Both the position numbers and the translations under genes were made by a program. Under the pieces are notes generated by a model that saw nothing but the letters and a program-made list of their open reading frames with translations, had not been told where the DNA came from and ran no database searches. This document shows, piece by piece, positions 26,947-35,171 of a stretch of DNA of 64,000 nucleotides (the stretch's first letter is position 1; every line of letters begins with the position of its first letter). The stretch comes from CADEFQ01 sp050249415 (lineage in GTDB: Bacteria; Pseudomonadota; Gammaproteobacteria; Steroidobacterales; Steroidobacteraceae). The stretch spans positions 186,001 through 250,000 of the forward strand of contig JBFWQO010000005.1 in NCBI GenBank assembly GCA_050249415.1. Direction: 5' to 3'.

Positions 26947-27640
26947 CCCGGCAATGCCTGCACGCAGGCGGCGGGCAGCCGCGTGCGCCGCCCTGCTGGG
27001 TGCGGGCCTGGCCGCATTCGGTGCGGTGGCACAGTCACCGGCCGCCGCACCCGCGCAGAAGGCGGCGGAACCCGCGCCGTCGCCGGCGAGTGCGGCGATG
27101 CCGAACCTGCCGATCAACGTCGATGCGGCCTCGTCCGACGTCGACTATCGCAGCAATACCGTCGTCTTTCGCGACGTCGTGATCACGCAGGGCACGGCCC
27201 GCGTTGCGGCCGATCTCGCCCGCGCGACCGGGCTCGATTTCAAGAGCTCGACCTGGGTGTTCACCGGCAACGTGCGGATCGACCGCGACGGCGGCACGCT
27301 CGAATCGGACGAAGCACGCGTCACGTTCCGCGACAACCTGCTGCACCTTGCCACGGTGAGCGGCCAGCCCGCGCGATTCGAGCAACAGCTGGCCCGCCCG
27401 GCCGACAATGCCCACGGCCGCGCGAAGACGATCACGTACGACCTCGCGACCAACCGCGTGACGTTCAGCGGCGATGCATGGCTCAGTGACGGGCGCAACG
27501 AAATCAGCGGCGCGGAGCTCGTCTACAACGTGCGCGAACAACGGGTGCTCGCGGAACAGCAACCCGGCAGCGACGGCCGGGTGCGCATCACGATCCGCCC
27601 GCAGGATGAGTCCGGGAACCGGCGCGAGCCGCCGCCATGA
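26924..27640 (+). CDS. lptA: LPS transport periplasmic protein LptA
   Basis: LptA forms the periplasmic bridge that carries LPS to the outer membrane. The 238-residue product has a signal peptide (residues about 14-36, ending AVAQ), an alanine/proline-rich linker, then the OstA-like domain: LPINVDAASSDVDYRSNTVV, FRDVVITQGTARVAAD, and repeated beta strands to about residue 215. The start overlaps the end of lptC and the stop overlaps lptB, implying one transcript and coupled translation. Confidence 0.93.
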   Translation: MAASSRNNPAMPARRRRAAACAALLGAGLAAFGAVAQSPAAAPAQKAAEPAPSPASAAMPNLPINVDAASSDVDYRSNTVVFRDVVITQGTARVAADLARATGLDFKSSTWVFTGNVRIDRDGGTLESDEARVTFRDNLLHLATVSGQPARFEQQLARPADNAHGRAKTITYDLATNRVTFSGDAWLSDGRNEISGAELVYNVREQRVLAEQQPGSDGRVRITIRPQDESGNRREPPP

Positions 27641-28362
27641 CGCTGCTCGCGGCGACGCACCTCGCGAAAAGTTACGGCAAGCGCCGCATCATCACCGACC
27701 TCTCGATCGATGTCGCGGGCGGCGAGGTGGTCGGCCTGCTCGGCCCGAACGGGGCGGGCAAGACCACCGCCTTCTACATGATCGTCGGGCTCGTGCCGGC
27801 CGAAGCGGGGCACATCCGGCTGGACGACGTCGAACTCACGCACTTGCCGATGCACCGGCGCGCGCGGCTCGGCATCGGCTACCTGCCGCAGGAAGCCTCG
27901 GTGTTCCGCAAGCTGTCCGTGCAGGACAACGTGCTCGCGATTCTCGAGACGCGCGATGACCTCGATCGCGCGGGCCGCGAACGGCGGCTCGAGGAGATCC
28001 TCGACGAACTGCGCATCTCGCACGTGCGCGAAAGCCTCGGCATGTCGCTGTCCGGCGGCGAACGCCGGCGCGTCGAAATCGCGCGCGCGCTCGCGGCCGA
28101 GCCGCGCTTCATGCTGCTCGATGAACCGTTCGCCGGCGTCGATCCGCTGTCGGTGCTCGACATCCAGCGCATCGTCCGCGAGCTCACCGCCAAGGGCATC
28201 GGCGTGCTGATCACCGACCATAATGTGCGCGAAACGCTCGGTGTCTGTGACCGCGCGTACATCGTCAGCGCGGGTACCGCGATCGCCGCCGGAACTGCCG
28301 AAGAAATCCTTGCCAACCCCCGAGTCCGTGAGGTGTACTTGGGCGAGACGTTCCGCATGTGA
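27637..28362 (+). CDS. lptB: LPS export ABC transporter ATP-binding protein LptB
   Basis: LptB is the ATPase that powers LPS extraction from the inner membrane. The 241-residue product contains the Walker A LLGPNGAGKTTAFYM, the Q-loop region YLPQEASVFRKLSVQDN typical of LptB, the signature LSGGERRRVEIARAL, Walker B FMLLDEPFAGVDP, and the switch His in LITDHNVRETL. It overlaps lptA by four bases and is followed by rpoN, the widely conserved order. Confidence 0.97.
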   Translation: MTLLAATHLAKSYGKRRIITDLSIDVAGGEVVGLLGPNGAGKTTAFYMIVGLVPAEAGHIRLDDVELTHLPMHRRARLGIGYLPQEASVFRKLSVQDNVLAILETRDDLDRAGRERRLEEILDELRISHVRESLGMSLSGGERRRVEIARALAAEPRFMLLDEPFAGVDPLSVLDIQRIVRELTAKGIGVLITDHNVRETLGVCDRAYIVSAGTAIAAGTAEEILANPRVREVYLGETFRM

Positions 28363-28426
28363 ATGGTGCCGTCGTCCTGAATACTCCTTTAGAATCAATT
28401 TATTGGGCGCGGCCCTACCCGCCACC

Positions 28427-29869
28427 ATGCTGAAGCATTCCCTGCAGCTGAAGCTCGGCCAGTCGTTGACGATGACCCCGCAGTTGCAGCAGGCGATACG
28501 GCTGTTGCAACTGCCTGCGCTCGAACTGCAGGCGCACGTGCGTGAGCTGCTCGAATCGAACGTGATGCTCGAGGCGGTCGAAGAGCCGGAGCAGACCGGC
28601 ATCTTCGAGGCGATCCAGTCTCCGGCCGAGCGCGCCGCGGGGCTCGAAGTCGCACAGCACGAGCCGCCGCAGGTCGACGTCGAGATCGTGGGCGACGCCT
28701 GGTCGAGCGCGCCGTCGGGCGCCACGGATGCGTCGTGGTCGCCGGACGATGACGACCGGCAGCAGGACTATGCCGAGCCGGCCGACGCATCGCTGCAGGA
28801 CCATCTCCTCGCGCAGCTGGAAGTGGCCGACCTCGATGCCCGCCGCCTCGCCGTCGCGCGGGCGATCGTCGATGCCATCAACGACGACGGTTACCTGATC
28901 GAGTCCGCCGACGAGATCGCCGCGACACTGCTGCCGGACGTCGTGTGCGGCGACGGGGAAGTGCTCGAAGTGCTCGCGACGGTGCAGGCGCTCGACCCGG
29001 CCGGCATCGGCGCACGTTCCGTCGCCGAGTGCATCGCGCTGCAACTGCGCCAGCTCGACCCGGCGACCCCGGGCCTCGCCACCGCGCTCGCCATCGCCTC
29101 GGGCCACCTCGATGCCGTCGCACGCAACGAGCTCGCGTTGCTGCGTCGCGAACTGCGCGTGACCGACGAGGAACTCGCCGGGGCGCTCGCGCTCGTGCGC
29201 ACCTGTCGCCCGCGCCCCGGGGCCGCGGTGAGCGGCGGTTCGCCCGAGTATGTGGTGCCCGACGTGCACGTGCGCCGCACCGACCGCGGCTGGAGCGTCG
29301 AGATCAACCCCGCGACGCTGCCGCGCGTGCGATTGAACCAGGGCTACGCGAATCTGCTCGGCCGCAGTACGTCGCACGCCACGCTGCGTGCGCAATTGCA
29401 GGAGGCGCGCTGGCTCCTGAAGAGCCTCGAGATCCGCAACGAAACGCTGCTCAAGGTGGCGCGCGCCATCGTCGAGCGCCAGGCCGCGTTCCTCGAGCAG
29501 GGGGATGAGCACATGCGGCCGATGATCCTGCGGGACATCGCCGCCGCGATCGAGATGCACGAGTCGACGATCTCGCGGATCACGTCCGGCAAGTACATGC
29601 ACACGCCGCGCGGCGTGCTCGAGCTGCGATATTTCTTTTCGAGCCACGTGGGCGGCGGCGAGGCGGCCGAGACGTCCTCGACCGCGATTCGCGCCAAGAT
29701 CAGGAAACTGATCCGCGACGAGGACCCGGCCGCGCCGCTGTCGGACAGCCGGATCGCGGAACTGCTGTCGGCCGAGGGTATCCCCGTCGCGCGCCGCACC
29801 GTCGCGAAATACCGGGAGGCGATGCGGATCGCGCCGTCGAACGAGCGCCGCCGCGTCGCCGCGAAGTGA
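28427..29869 (+). CDS. rpoN: RNA polymerase sigma-54 factor
   Basis: Sigma-54 directs RNA polymerase to -24/-12 promoters that need activator ATPases. The 480-residue product has the N-terminal activator-interaction region (MLKHSLQLKLGQSLTMTPQL, then IRLLQLPALEL), an acidic region II (about residues 60-120), the core-binding domain, and the C-terminal RpoN box ARRTVAKYREAM. The upstream open frame is discounted because MLKHSLQLKLGQ is the canonical start. It lies 64 bases after lptB. Confidence 0.96.
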   Translation: MLKHSLQLKLGQSLTMTPQLQQAIRLLQLPALELQAHVRELLESNVMLEAVEEPEQTGIFEAIQSPAERAAGLEVAQHEPPQVDVEIVGDAWSSAPSGATDASWSPDDDDRQQDYAEPADASLQDHLLAQLEVADLDARRLAVARAIVDAINDDGYLIESADEIAATLLPDVVCGDGEVLEVLATVQALDPAGIGARSVAECIALQLRQLDPATPGLATALAIASGHLDAVARNELALLRRELRVTDEELAGALALVRTCRPRPGAAVSGGSPEYVVPDVHVRRTDRGWSVEINPATLPRVRLNQGYANLLGRSTSHATLRAQLQEARWLLKSLEIRNETLLKVARAIVERQAAFLEQGDEHMRPMILRDIAAAIEMHESTISRITSGKYMHTPRGVLELRYFFSSHVGGGEAAETSSTAIRAKIRKLIRDEDPAAPLSDSRIAELLSAEGIPVARRTVAKYREAMRIAPSNERRRVAAK

Positions 29870-29894
29870 CCAGTTCGAATACGAGGAGAGCACG

Positions 29895-30215
29895 ATGCAA
29901 CTTTCCGTGACGGGCCATCACGTCGAAGTCACCCCGCCGCTGCGCACCTATGTCGAGAAGAAGCTCGAGCGCGTCGTGCGCCACTTCGACCACGTGATCG
30001 ACGTGCACTGCGTACTCACCGTCGAGAAGCTCCGGCAGAAGGCCGAGGCCACGCTGAAGGTGCGCGGCGGGTCGATCCACGCGGACGCGATCGACGAGGA
30101 CATGTACGCGGCGATCGACGCGCTCGTCGACAAGCTCGACCGGCTCGTGACGAAGCACAAGGAAAAGTCCCGGGACCACCACGCCGCCGAGGGACGCCGC
30201 ACCACGCGGCAGTAG
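29895..30215 (+). CDS. hpf: ribosome hibernation-promoting factor, short form
   Basis: HPF binds the 30S subunit and promotes formation of inactive 100S ribosomes in stationary phase. The 106-residue product starts MQLSVTGHHVEVTPPLRTYV and has VEKKLERVVRHFDHVIDVHC and AIDEDMYAAIDALVDKLDR, then a basic tail. Length and absence of the long C-terminal domain mark the short HPF/YhbH type. A GAGGAGAG ribosome-binding site precedes ATG 29895. It sits between rpoN and rapZ. Confidence 0.94.
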   Translation: MQLSVTGHHVEVTPPLRTYVEKKLERVVRHFDHVIDVHCVLTVEKLRQKAEATLKVRGGSIHADAIDEDMYAAIDALVDKLDRLVTKHKEKSRDHHAAEGRRTTRQ

Positions 30216-30227
30216 CGCCACGCTCGC

Positions 30228-31100
30228 ATGCGCGTCGTCGTCGTCAGCGGCCTGTCGGGGTCGGGCAAGAGCGTCGCCCTGCACATGCTCGAGGATCTCG
30301 GCTACTACTGCATCGACAACATCCCCGCTGCGCTGCTGACACCGCTGATCTCGCACGCCGCACGCAACACCGACCACACCTACGAACGCATCGCCGTCGG
30401 GCTCGACGCGCGCAATACGCCGGCGGAGATCGCGACCGTACCGAAGCTCGTCGCCGAACTGAAGAAGAGCGGCATCCATTGCGAGGTGCTGTTCCTCACG
30501 GCGAACGACGATGAACTGCTGCGCCGCTATGCCGAGACGCGCCGCAAGCATCCGATGACCCGCCCCGATATCGGCCTGCGCGAAGCGATCGCGATGGAGC
30601 GCAACCTGCTCGAGCCGGTCATGTACGCGGCCGACCAGGTGATCGACACCTCGCGCATGGGCGTGCACGCGCTGCGCGACCTCGTGCTGAAGTCCGCCGA
30701 GTCGCGCCAGTCGCCGCGCCTGTCGATCACGTTCGAATCCTTCGGCTTCAAGCACGGCATTCCCGGCGACGCCGACTTCGTGTTCGATGCCCGCTCGCTG
30801 CCGAACCCGTACTGGGAGCCGCAACTGCGCCCGCTCACCGGCCGCGACCCCGAAGTGATCCGCTTCCTCGAAGCCGAGCCCGCCGTCGCGCGCATGATCG
30901 ACGATATCGCCGCCTTCATCGACAAGCGCATTCCCGAGCATTCGGCCGCCAATCGCCGCTACCTGACCATCGCGATCGGCTGCACCGGCGGCCAGCATCG
31001 CTCGGTCTACATCGTGAACCGGCTCGTCGAGCGCTTCACGGCCCACCATCCGCACGTGACCGCGCGCCACAACGAGTTGCAGGCGCGCCGGCTACAATGA
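30228..31100 (+). CDS. rapZ: RNase adapter protein RapZ
   Basis: RapZ is a nucleotide-binding protein; in enterics it directs RNase E to the small RNA GlmZ and so tunes glucosamine-6-phosphate synthesis for the envelope. The 290-residue product has Walker A SGLSGSGKSVAL, the DLGYYCIDNIPAAL motif, a SFGFKHGIPGDADFVFDARSL stretch that includes the RapZ signature FGFKHG, and GCTGGQHRSVYIV. It follows hpf by 12 bases, with no ptsN or hprK between them. Confidence 0.95.
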   Translation: MRVVVVSGLSGSGKSVALHMLEDLGYYCIDNIPAALLTPLISHAARNTDHTYERIAVGLDARNTPAEIATVPKLVAELKKSGIHCEVLFLTANDDELLRRYAETRRKHPMTRPDIGLREAIAMERNLLEPVMYAADQVIDTSRMGVHALRDLVLKSAESRQSPRLSITFESFGFKHGIPGDADFVFDARSLPNPYWEPQLRPLTGRDPEVIRFLEAEPAVARMIDDIAAFIDKRIPEHSAANRRYLTIAIGCTGGQHRSVYIVNRLVERFTAHHPHVTARHNELQARRLQ

Positions 31101-32173
31101 CCCATCGATCGGGCATGCGGGGCGCCGCCCTGCTGGCAGTCACCGCGCTCGGTTCGCTGTGCGCCTGCGGCGCCGTGACGCCGGTCGCGCCCGGGACCGC
31201 GACCGTACATGGCACCGCGTTCTATCGCGAGCGCATCGCGCTGCCGCCCGATGCGGTGTTCGAAGCGCGGCTCGAGGACGTATCGAGGGCCGACGCGCCT
31301 GCTGAAGTGGTCGCGAGCACCCGCAAGGACCCCGCGGGCTCGCCGCCGTTCGCGTTCACGATCAGCTACGACCCGGCGCGTCTCGTCGCCTCCCACCGCT
31401 ACGCCATCCGCGCGCGCGTGCTCGCAGGAGATGACGTGCTGTTCAGCTCCGACACGTCGACGCCGCTGCCGGCCGGCGATGTGCCCGTCGAGATACGGAT
31501 GGTGCGGGCGGGCGCACAGACGCCCCGGCCGGTTGCGGCGGGAGCGCCTGCGGAGCCCGCACCCATGCGCGGCCTCTACCGCTATCTCGCGGATGCCGGC
31601 ACATTCGCCGATTGCGCGAGCGGCACGCAGTGGCCGGTCGCGCAGGTGCAGGACAATGCCGCGCTCGAGTCGGCCTACCTCGCGGCACGAGGTGCACCCG
31701 GCGCACCGCTGCTCGCGACACTCGTCGGCCGGATCGAGACGCGCGAACCGATGGAAGGGCCGCCGCGACCGATGCTGGTGGTCGAGCAATTCATCCGTGT
31801 GTCGGGCGCGAGCTGCGAGCACCCCGATGCGCCGGCCCTCGAGGACACGTACTGGCGACTCGTGGCACTCGGCGACACACCCTTCCGCCTCGCCCCGGGC
31901 CAGCGCGCGCCCCACTTCGTCCTGAACTCCCGCGATCGGCGCGCCGCGGGTCATGCCGGCTGCAATCGCATGAGCGGCGGTTACACCACCGACGGTGCGA
32001 GACTCGCGTTCACGCAGATGGCGAGCACGATGATGGCGTGCGCCACGGGCATGGACCTCGAGCGGGGCTTCCACGAGGCGTTGGCGCGCACGGCGCTCTG
32101 GCGCCTCACGGGCTCGCGACTCGAGCTGACGGACGACGGCGGTCGCGTCGTCGCCGCGTTCCAGGCGCCGTAG
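31097..32173 (+). CDS. lipoprotein with YbaY-like and META (HslJ-like) domains
   Basis: An exported lipoprotein of 358 residues. The N-terminus has a signal peptide and lipobox SLCAC (lipid cysteine about residue 22-24). A YbaY/YscW-like domain follows (HGTAFYRERIALPPDAVFEARL, residues about 38-130, with the LEDVSRADAP motif). Next come a proline/alanine linker, a middle domain resembling the NlpE-associated COG3015 type, and a C-terminal META domain with HAGCNRMSGGYTTDG and ASTMMACATGMD. META domains occur in HslJ, linked to novobiocin tolerance. The function here is unknown. Its start overlaps the rapZ stop by four bases. Confidence 0.85.
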   Translation: MTHRSGMRGAALLAVTALGSLCACGAVTPVAPGTATVHGTAFYRERIALPPDAVFEARLEDVSRADAPAEVVASTRKDPAGSPPFAFTISYDPARLVASHRYAIRARVLAGDDVLFSSDTSTPLPAGDVPVEIRMVRAGAQTPRPVAAGAPAEPAPMRGLYRYLADAGTFADCASGTQWPVAQVQDNAALESAYLAARGAPGAPLLATLVGRIETREPMEGPPRPMLVVEQFIRVSGASCEHPDAPALEDTYWRLVALGDTPFRLAPGQRAPHFVLNSRDRRAAGHAGCNRMSGGYTTDGARLAFTQMASTMMACATGMDLERGFHEALARTALWRLTGSRLELTDDGGRVVAAFQAP

Positions 32174-32197
32174 GAGACGAGCGCCGCGCGGCGCGCG

Positions 32198-32475
32198 GCG
32201 AATAGCGAACAGCGAATAGCGAACAGCGAACGGCGAACGGCGAACGGCCAGAATCGCCCGCAGCGCATGCGCGCCCGAGTGCACGCCGGTCGGTCGGCGC
32301 GCAACGACCGGCTCGCATGCCGGCAACGGCGCAGCCAGGGCGCGATCGCGTCCGGGCTCGCGCGACCACACGACTTCAACCCGTACAACGCAAGCGCCAT
32401 CGCGGGGCGCAGCCAGCGCCTCTGGCTGTTCGCCATTCGCTATTCGCTGATCGCCGCTTGCCGTTCGCTGATCGC
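32198..32475. repeat. inverted heptamer-array element
   Basis: Seven uninterrupted heptamers (GCGAATA, GCGAACA, GCGAATA, GCGAACA, then GCGAACG three times, 32198-32246) run into GCCAGAA (32247-32253). After about 167 bases the inverse module CTCTGGC (32420-32426) is followed by seven heptamers of TGTTCGC/CATTCGC/TATTCGC/TGATCGC type ending at 32475. The same module and terminator occur at 15336-15760. The interior has no credible gene. Confidence 0.88.
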
Positions 32476-32568
32476 CGCCCTGCGGGATGCGCGCGGTTTC
32501 CCGCGCGCATCCCGCAGGGCGCTGCTACACTCCGCGCGCCCACGCGCGGCCAGCCAGCGTTCCCGCCC
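32476..32568. other. leader of mgtE
   Basis: Contains the inverted repeat CCCTGCGGGATGCGCG / CGCGCATCCCGCAGGG (32478-32493 and 32504-32519), a 16-bp perfect stem with a 10-base loop, immediately upstream of TGCTACACTCC, a possible -10 region at 32523-32531. The hairpin could be a terminator-like barrier or a leader structure of mgtE. It has no following T-run. Confidence 0.5.
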
Positions 32569-33927
32569 ATGAGCGACAGCGAAACCAAACCCCTGAAATC
32601 CGGTCGCCTGTCGGCGCTGCGCGACGCGCTCGACCAGGGGACCCTGCGCACCGCGCACCGCATGGTCAATGCGCTGCACGCGGCGGACATCGCGCTGCTG
32701 CTCGAATCGCTGCCACCCGCGCAGCGCGAGATCGTATGGGAGATCGTCGACCCCGAACTCGACGGTGAGGTGCTGCTCGAGCTGAGCGACAGCGTGCGCG
32801 CGGGCCTCATGCACGAGATGGGGCCAGAGGAACTCGTCGCGGCGACCGAAGGCATGGCGGTCGACGACCTCGCCGACCTGCTCGCCGACCTGCCCGAGAC
32901 CGTGACGCAGCAGCTGCTGCATTCGATGGACCAGCGCGACCGTGAACGCCTGCGCTCCGTGCTGTCCTGGCCGCCGGACAGCGCGGGCGGCCTGATGAAC
33001 ACCGACACGGTGAGCGTGCGGGCCGACGTGCCGATCGAGGTGGTGCAGCGTTACCTGCGCATGCGTGGCGAGCTGCCCGACGGCACCGACAGCCTCTTCG
33101 TCGTCGACCGGCGCGACAAGTACCTCGGCACCGTGCCGCTCACGCGCCTCCTGACCGAGGATCTCGCGCACCATGTCGGCGATTGCCTCGACATCGAAGC
33201 ACCCCGCATCGACCCGGCGACCCCGGCGCACGAGGTCTCGATGTTGTTCGAGGACCGCGACCTCGTCTCCGCCGCGGTCGTCAGCGACGAAGGCAAGCTC
33301 CTCGGCCGCATCACCGTCGACGACATCGTCGACGTGATCCGCGAGGAGGCCGAGCACTCGGTGCTGTCGATGGCGGGGCTCGCCGACGAGGAGGACGTGT
33401 TCGCCGCGGTCGTGCCGTCCGCGCGCCGGCGACTCGTGTGGCTCGGCGTCAATATCATGACCGCGTTCCTCGGCGCCTTCGTCGTCTCGAACTTCGAGGG
33501 GACGATCGAGCGTGTCGCCGTGCTCGCCGCGCTGCTGCCGGTCGTATCGAGCATGGGCGGGATCGCCGGCACCCAGACCGTCACGCTGCTGATCCGCGGC
33601 CTCGCGCTCGGCAAGGTCGAATGGGCAAATGCGCGCTGGCTGCTGCTCAAGGAGATCGCCGTCGGGGGGCTGAACGGCCTCATCGTGGCGTTCGTGGTCG
33701 GCGTGATCACGGTCGCCCTGTTCGGCAAGTGGCAGATCGCGTTGATCGTCGCGGCGGCGATGGTCATGAACCTGCTCGCCGCGGCGATCGTCGGTGTCGT
33801 CGTGCCGCTCACGTTGCGCCGCCTGCGGATCGACCCCGCGCTGTCGTCGGGCGTGATCCTCACGACCTTCACCGACTGCATCGGCTTTGCGACGCTGCTC
33901 AGCCTCGGTACCGTGTTCCTCGTCTGA
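32569..33927 (+). CDS. mgtE: magnesium transporter MgtE
   Basis: MgtE is a Mg2+-gated Mg2+ channel of the inner membrane. The 452-residue product has the cytoplasmic N domain (about residues 10-130, with LLESLPPAQREIVWEIVD), two CBS domains (PPDSAGGLMNTDTVSV onwards to about 260), the plug helix region, and five membrane spans from about residue 290. These include ALLPVVSSMGGIAGTQT, the signature of the pore. ATG 32569 is the canonical start. The long open frame upstream runs through the repeat and is ignored. Confidence 0.94.
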   Translation: MSDSETKPLKSGRLSALRDALDQGTLRTAHRMVNALHAADIALLLESLPPAQREIVWEIVDPELDGEVLLELSDSVRAGLMHEMGPEELVAATEGMAVDDLADLLADLPETVTQQLLHSMDQRDRERLRSVLSWPPDSAGGLMNTDTVSVRADVPIEVVQRYLRMRGELPDGTDSLFVVDRRDKYLGTVPLTRLLTEDLAHHVGDCLDIEAPRIDPATPAHEVSMLFEDRDLVSAAVVSDEGKLLGRITVDDIVDVIREEAEHSVLSMAGLADEEDVFAAVVPSARRRLVWLGVNIMTAFLGAFVVSNFEGTIERVAVLAALLPVVSSMGGIAGTQTVTLLIRGLALGKVEWANARWLLLKEIAVGGLNGLIVAFVVGVITVALFGKWQIALIVAAAMVMNLLAAAIVGVVVPLTLRRLRIDPALSSGVILTTFTDCIGFATLLSLGTVFLV

Positions 33928-33938
33928 CCCGCCCGCGC

Positions 33939-35084
33939 TCAGGGCACGAGGAACGCGCGCAGCCGGTCGCGCTGCGCGACCGAGTCACGGTAGCCGAGCT
34001 CGATCAGTTCGGAGGTGTAGCCCGACTCGAACATCAGGTAGCTCGCGAGCTGGTGGCCCGCCCCGCCCCTCGCCCCGATCACGCGCAGGAACGCGCGCAG
34101 GCTGCGCGGCAACTCGTGCAGGTGCCTGGCCGCGATCTCGCGCGGATCGATGCTCGGCGAGATCGCCATCGCCTCGACGAGTCGCACACCCGGGACCGTT
34201 TCGGGTGCCGAACGCACGAGGGCGTTCAGGCGGATCAGCTGCTCGAGATCGGCATAGATGCCGTCGGTGAAGAGCGTGTCGAGCATGAAGCCGAACAGCT
34301 GCCCCGGCGTCGGCGAGCGCGGCAGCTGCGAGGTCGACCCGAGGCCGGCACCGTTCATGGAGCGCACGCCGATCACGAGCACGCGCTCCGCACCGAGGTG
34401 CACGGCCGGGCTCATCGGCGCGAGCTGGCGCATGGCGCCGTCACCGAAGTACTCGGTGCCGAGCTGCACCGGCGGAAACAGGAACGGCACCGCGAGGCTG
34501 CCCATCAGGTGCGACAGCGTGAGATCGGTGCGGCGCCCCTCGCGATGCGCCCGCGCCCACTCCGCGATTCCGGGCTCGCCGTCGAAGAAGGCCACCGAAT
34601 GCGCGCTCGTGTAGCCGGTCGAGCACAGCGCGACGGCCCGCAGCATGCCCGAGGAGATGCTGTGGCGGATGGCGCTGAAATCGATGTTCCGCGCGAGCAG
34701 CTGTGACAACGGGCTGTTGTCGAACATCGACCGGGGCGTGGTCGCGAGCGCCCCGCCGGACAGGAGGGCGGCGAGCCAGCGCAAGCCCGAAGCGAGCATG
34801 CTCCGCGAGCTGACCCGGAACACGTGGTTGCAATGGAAATTGGCCCACACGTGCTCGAGCGAGGCGACCGCGCCGCGCCAGCGGCGCGCTTCCGCGGCGA
34901 GCGCTGCGGTGGCGACCGCGCCCGCCGACGTGCCGATCAGCACCGGGAACGGGATGCCGCGGCGCGGCAACATCTCCGCGAGCGCGCGCAGGACCCCGAT
35001 CTGGTAGGCCGAGCGGGCGCCGCCGCCGGTCAGGATCAGGCCGTGTACGGGCCTGCCGGCGATGATGGTGTCCTCTTTCGTCAC
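33939..35084 (-). CDS. patatin-like phospholipase family protein (RssA-like)
   Basis: A predicted serine acyl hydrolase of about 381 residues. The patatin motifs are present: oxyanion loop LTGGGARSAYQIGVLRAL, nucleophile elbow IGTSAGAV, and the catalytic aspartate in FGDGAMRQLAP. The C-terminal part is of the type found in bacterial proteins annotated RssA/NTE-like. No ATG is available near the N-terminus; GTG 35084 is used and TTG 35102 is the alternative. It is convergent with mgtE (11-base gap) and divergent from the peroxiredoxin. Confidence 0.85.
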   Translation of the reverse strand: MTKEDTIIAGRPVHGLILTGGGARSAYQIGVLRALAEMLPRRGIPFPVLIGTSAGAVATAALAAEARRWRGAVASLEHVWANFHCNHVFRVSSRSMLASGLRWLAALLSGGALATTPRSMFDNSPLSQLLARNIDFSAIRHSISSGMLRAVALCSTGYTSAHSVAFFDGEPGIAEWARAHREGRRTDLTLSHLMGSLAVPFLFPPVQLGTEYFGDGAMRQLAPMSPAVHLGAERVLVIGVRSMNGAGLGSTSQLPRSPTPGQLFGFMLDTLFTDGIYADLEQLIRLNALVRSAPETVPGVRLVEAMAISPSIDPREIAARHLHELPRSLRAFLRVIGARGGAGHQLASYLMFESGYTSELIELGYRDSVAQRDRLRAFLVP

Positions 35085-35171
35085 GTGTGCATTCTGGCGC
35101 AACCGGGGTGGCTGTTAGAATCGACTGGTTCGCGCCCGTACCCTGTGGCGCGAGTAGAGGTGGAGACCCGC

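Noticed and set aside
28223..28426. Longer N-terminus for rpoN from an upstream in-frame start
   Set aside because: It would lie mostly inside lptB. Sigma-54 proteins start at the MLKHSLQLKLGQ-type motif used here.
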